Positions 14,176-16,523 of a stretch of DNA of 16,523 bases are shown piece after piece. The position numbers and the translations under genes were made by a program. The notes beneath the pieces were generated by a model. It saw only the letters and a program-made list of their open reading frames with translations, searched no databases and was not told the DNA's origin. This DNA is from JBOFBH01 sp051657715 (GTDB taxonomy: Bacteria > Actinomycetota > Actinomycetes > Actinomycetales > Angustibacteraceae): positions 1-16,523 of the forward strand of contig JBOFLF010000065.1 of assembly GCA_051657715.1 (NCBI GenBank). Direction: 5' to 3'. Every line of letters begins with the position of its first letter. Positions within the stretch are counted from its first letter, which is position 1.

Positions 14176-14972
14176 GCCGTTCCCCTGACGATCTGGGTGG
14201 CGAGCTGGTCGCGGTGGGTGCTCACGGTTGACTGGATCGAGCTCCGTGCCGCGGTGAGGCTACGGACGAGGTTGGAGGAGTCGAACCGGCGCGGGGCCTT
14301 GGCGCCCTTGGCGAACACCTCGGCGGCTGGGGGGTCCCAGGCCAAGGAGGCGGTCACGGGGATCTGCAGAACCTTCTGAACATCCCGAGCGGAGTAGGGC
14401 TCCCGCTCCCCCACAAGCAGCAAGCCCAGCGACGACCCGCCCCCCACCCCTTCGAACCCTGTTCGCAGAGTCTGAGCCCAGGACCGTGCCGCCGACAGCG
14501 ACACCAGGTCAGTCCTGGTCACCAGCAGAGCCAGATCCGCCGCGTAGATGAGGGCTTCCGGGCTCCCGGCCAGGCCGAGCCGGCCGGCGTCGACGATGAC
14601 GTCCTGACCGGTGGCCTCTAATGCCTTCAACTCAGCGGCCAGGGCGCCCCACAACGGAAGCAGGCTGCGCGCCTGCCCGTGCGCGCGGGTGCCAGGCAGC
14701 AGATAGACCGCCGAGTCGGGCGGACCCGGCATCCGCAGCGTGCACCGGGCGATCGCCTCCGTCAACTGCCCGTGCCGCTCCGCCAGCGCCAGGTCGACCA
14801 GGGAACTTGCCGGCGCCGACTCGGCGCGCAGGTACCCGGCGAAGACGGCAGCACCACCGGTCGGGTCGGCCTCGACCAGCAGCACCGGCCGGGACCAGGT
14901 CAAGGCCAGCGCCAAGGCTGAGGTTGTGACCCCGGGCGAACCGGAGGCGGAGAACAGCGCGATCAGGGCCAT
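14172..14972 (-). CDS. tadZ: TadZ/CpaE-like MinD-family protein with degenerate P-loop
   Basis: This 266-residue protein has the MinD/ParA fold order. MALIALFSASGSPGVTTSAL is the P-loop region, LLVEADPTGG (about 31-40) the switch I region with D36, and QDVIVDAGRL the Walker B region. Position 15 of the P-loop is Val instead of the usual Lys, and the deviant Walker lysine (position 10) is Ser, so classical ATP hydrolysis is doubtful. TadZ proteins are known as atypical family members that localise the Tad machine at the pole, and lysine-less versions seem common in actinomycetes. It starts 3 nt after the upstream stop and overlaps tadA by 4 bp. Confidence 0.8.
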   Translation of the reverse strand: MALIALFSASGSPGVTTSALALALTWSRPVLLVEADPTGGAAVFAGYLRAESAPASSLVDLALAERHGQLTEAIARCTLRMPGPPDSAVYLLPGTRAHGQARSLLPLWGALAAELKALEATGQDVIVDAGRLGLAGSPEALIYAADLALLVTRTDLVSLSAARSWAQTLRTGFEGVGGGSSLGLLLVGEREPYSARDVQKVLQIPVTASLAWDPPAAEVFAKGAKAPRRFDSSNLVRSLTAARSSIQSTVSTHRDQLATQIVRGTA

Positions 14973-14975
14973 GGG

Positions 14976-15698
14976 TCAGCGCTCCCGGCTGTCCAGGACC
15001 AGCGCCACCTTGCCGGTCGCGGCTCGAGCCGCGAGCTCGGCGGCCTGCTCTTGTGGCACCTCAAGGGAGACCACCGTCTGCCCGGTGTCGCCGTCGGGGT
15101 GCAGGCCGACCACGGTCGCGGAGATGGTTGCGGGAGGTGCTTGTCCTACGTCGCCCTGCTCACCGGGGGTTGCCACGATGCGGACCTGGTCACCGGCCAG
15201 CAACGCCTCTCCAGGCATCAGCGACGGTGGCAGCGCGACGCCCGCCACGGACCTGCCCTCCCCAGGGAGGACGTCGGTGGTCACGCCTGCTGCGGTGACC
15301 AGGCTGCCGGCGGCCAGGTCCATCGCCGCGCGTTGGCCGACAAAGCTGCCCAGGCGGTCGCCCGGAACCGTCTTCAGTGCGGGATCGAGGCCCACCCGGA
15401 TGGTCATCAGGTCGCCCTGGGTGATCAGCTCCCCGCGGGTAACGGTCTCGCGCAACGCCACCACCTCGTAGGTGTTGCTCGTCGCGGACCATGCCCAGGC
15501 GGCCAGCAGCGCACCAAGGACGACCGCGGCGGCCGACCCAGCAGCCAGCACCGGCCGGCGCCGAAGCTTCGGCGCCGGCGTCACCACCGCCTGAGCACCA
15601 TCGGCGCCGCTGTGCACTCGACGTCGTCGATCCGGTCGAGCACTTCGTCCTTCGCCCGCAGCAGCAGCGAGACTGGCGGTATCGGTCGTCGTGGTCAT
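14976..15698 (-). CDS. cpaB: CpaB/RcpC-like SAF-domain pilus assembly protein
   Basis: This 240-residue protein starts at ATG 15698 after AGGGG, 18 nt downstream of the previous stop. A basic cytosolic N-terminus (1-48) precedes one membrane helix (50-70, PVLAAGSAAAVVLGALLAAW). The SAF domain is at about 78-145, with VTRGELITQGDL, SFVGQRAAMDLAAGSLV and the first strand YEVVALRE. A second beta-rich part (about 150-236) resembles the RcpC/CpaB C-terminal region: LPPSLMPGEALLAGDQVRIV, then VVSLEVPQEQAAELAARAATGKVALVL. In the Tad system CpaB acts outside the membrane; actinomycetes have no outer membrane secretin, so here it probably supports passage through the cell wall. Confidence 0.85.
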   Translation of the reverse strand: MTTTTDTASLAAAAGEGRSARPDRRRRVHSGADGAQAVVTPAPKLRRRPVLAAGSAAAVVLGALLAAWAWSATSNTYEVVALRETVTRGELITQGDLMTIRVGLDPALKTVPGDRLGSFVGQRAAMDLAAGSLVTAAGVTTDVLPGEGRSVAGVALPPSLMPGEALLAGDQVRIVATPGEQGDVGQAPPATISATVVGLHPDGDTGQTVVSLEVPQEQAAELAARAATGKVALVLDSRER

Positions 15699-15716
15699 CA
15701 GTACCCCTGGAGTTGC

Positions 15717-16523
15717 CTAGTCGCTCAACACCTGGGGTTCGCCCATGGTGATCGTGGTCGTGTTGGTGAAGTCCAGCGGGATCGTGCCGCTCTGGCCTAC
15801 CCCAGCCCAGGCGACGACCCAGTAGGTCGTGGCCCGCACCGTGTAGCTGCCCTGCCGGGTGTACGTGTGCCCACAAGTCGGCGAGGACTTCTTGCCGTAG
15901 GAGTCGGCATACGGCGTTCCCGGCCCGGTGCAGGTGAGAGTGGTGCCGTCGCCCATCACCCAGACGGTGCGCTGGGCCTTCGCGGTCGCGGTGACGGTGA
16001 AACCGCCAGCCGACACGGACTGCGTCTGCGGACCCCACGTGGTCGCGCCCGGGTCCTCAGCCCACATCCACGTCGGCATGCCGACGATCCCAACGCTCCC
16101 CGCGCGCGGCTCCGGCACGATACCGATCGTGATGGCCCGCAGGTTCATCCGCGCGATCGCCTGTTGCGCCAAGACTCGCGGGTCCGGCGGTGCCCCGCCG
16201 GGCGGGGTAGCCAACCAGATCCAGAAGACCACCCCGGCCACCGCAGGGCCACCCACCGGTCTGAAGCACTCATAGACCTGCCCAGTCGTGCGCCCTTCCC
16301 ACGCCGGGTCACCCAACGGCGGCTGAGGCACCCTCGCCCTGCAGTACGCGTTCTGACTATTCACCCACCCACCCTTGCCCGAGGAACACGGCACCTCGGC
16401 AGCCGGACTGAGAAGGCTATTGACGCACTTCTGAACCACCACCGGACCAGCACCCCCACCACCCGAGTTGCCCGGGTCGCCTGGTTTGCCCGGGTCGCCG
16501 GGTGGCCTGACGACAATGATGCA
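15717..16523 (-). CDS. Secreted PKD-like protein of the Tad operon (5' end beyond window)
   Basis: The frame is open to the window edge, so about 268 residues are visible and the start, probably with a signal peptide, is missing. The visible N-terminal part reads RPPGDPGKPGDPGNSG, a short collagen-like Gly-X-Y stretch, then a Gly-rich linker. The body contains PPLGDPAWEGRTTGQVYECF, DPRVLAQQAIARMNLRAITI, GIVGMPTWMWAEDPGATTWG and a PKD-like end with VMGDGTTLTCTGPGTPY and CGHTYTRQGSYTVRAT. Several cysteines suggest export. This matches proteins often labelled ATP/GTP-binding protein in Streptomyces tad clusters, a label I consider unsupported because no P-loop is visible. It is the first visible gene of the operon. 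A GTG at 16442 is only an internal codon. Confidence 0.8.
   Translation of the reverse strand, partial: CIIVVRPPGDPGKPGDPGNSGGGGAGPVVVQKCVNSLLSPAAEVPCSSGKGGWVNSQNAYCRARVPQPPLGDPAWEGRTTGQVYECFRPVGGPAVAGVVFWIWLATPPGGAPPDPRVLAQQAIARMNLRAITIGIVPEPRAGSVGIVGMPTWMWAEDPGATTWGPQTQSVSAGGFTVTATAKAQRTVWVMGDGTTLTCTGPGTPYADSYGKKSSPTCGHTYTRQGSYTVRATTYWVVAWAGVGQSGTIPLDFTNTTTITMGEPQVLSD

Noticed and set aside
1..16523. CRISPR arrays, tRNA and rRNA genes
   Set aside because: No regularly spaced repeats, no cloverleaf-like sequence with CCA or TTC loop context, and no rRNA-like conserved segments were seen on either strand.

Overview
The window is high-GC DNA from an actinomycete. This rests on base composition, GTG starts, purine-rich Shine-Dalgarno sites, and protein families that are typical of Streptomyces, Pseudonocardia and Rhodococcus-like bacteria. 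No genus can be assigned. It contains two unrelated modules that meet head-on near position 8,280.

Left module (1-8,282), mobile-element or plasmid type. At the left edge lies the 5' part of an IS701-family transposase gene, reading off the window; the IS end is probably at 270/271. A roughly 250 bp stretch without a gene follows. Next come a small ribbon-helix-helix-like gene (minus), a divergent ParB/RepB/Spo0J-type gene and a DUF932 gene (plus). These face an HNH-type endonuclease gene and a small coiled-coil gene (minus) across a strong hairpin. A large MobF (TrwC/TraA-like) relaxase-helicase gene (plus) completes the module. This gene set is common on actinobacterial conjugative plasmids and integrative elements.

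Right module (8,258-16,523), a Tad/Flp pilus operon, all on the minus strand and read from right to left. The order is: secreted PKD-like protein with a Gly-X-Y stretch (cut by the window end), CpaB/RcpC-like SAF protein, TadZ/CpaE-like ATPase, TadA/CpaF secretion ATPase, TadB, TadC, Flp-like pilin, TadE-like pseudopilin 1, TadE-like pseudopilin 2, TadG-like protein and a LysM membrane protein. Most junctions are 4-bp ATGA or GTGA overlaps, so this is one translationally coupled operon. No prepilin peptidase (TadV/CpaA) is visible; it may lie outside the window.

Two things stand out. First, the relaxase and the LysM protein, which converge, both appear to lose their usual C-terminal parts at the same place (about 8,258-8,290). 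Each open frame then runs into the antisense of the other, as expected at an illegitimate recombination or deletion junction, or in a chimeric assembly. Second, the first TadE-like gene lacks its conserved leader unless one reads through an in-frame TAA at 10,466-10,468. That TAA is the only mismatch in a 20-bp-arm palindrome between the pilin gene and tadE, and restoring the symmetry turns it into GAA (Glu).
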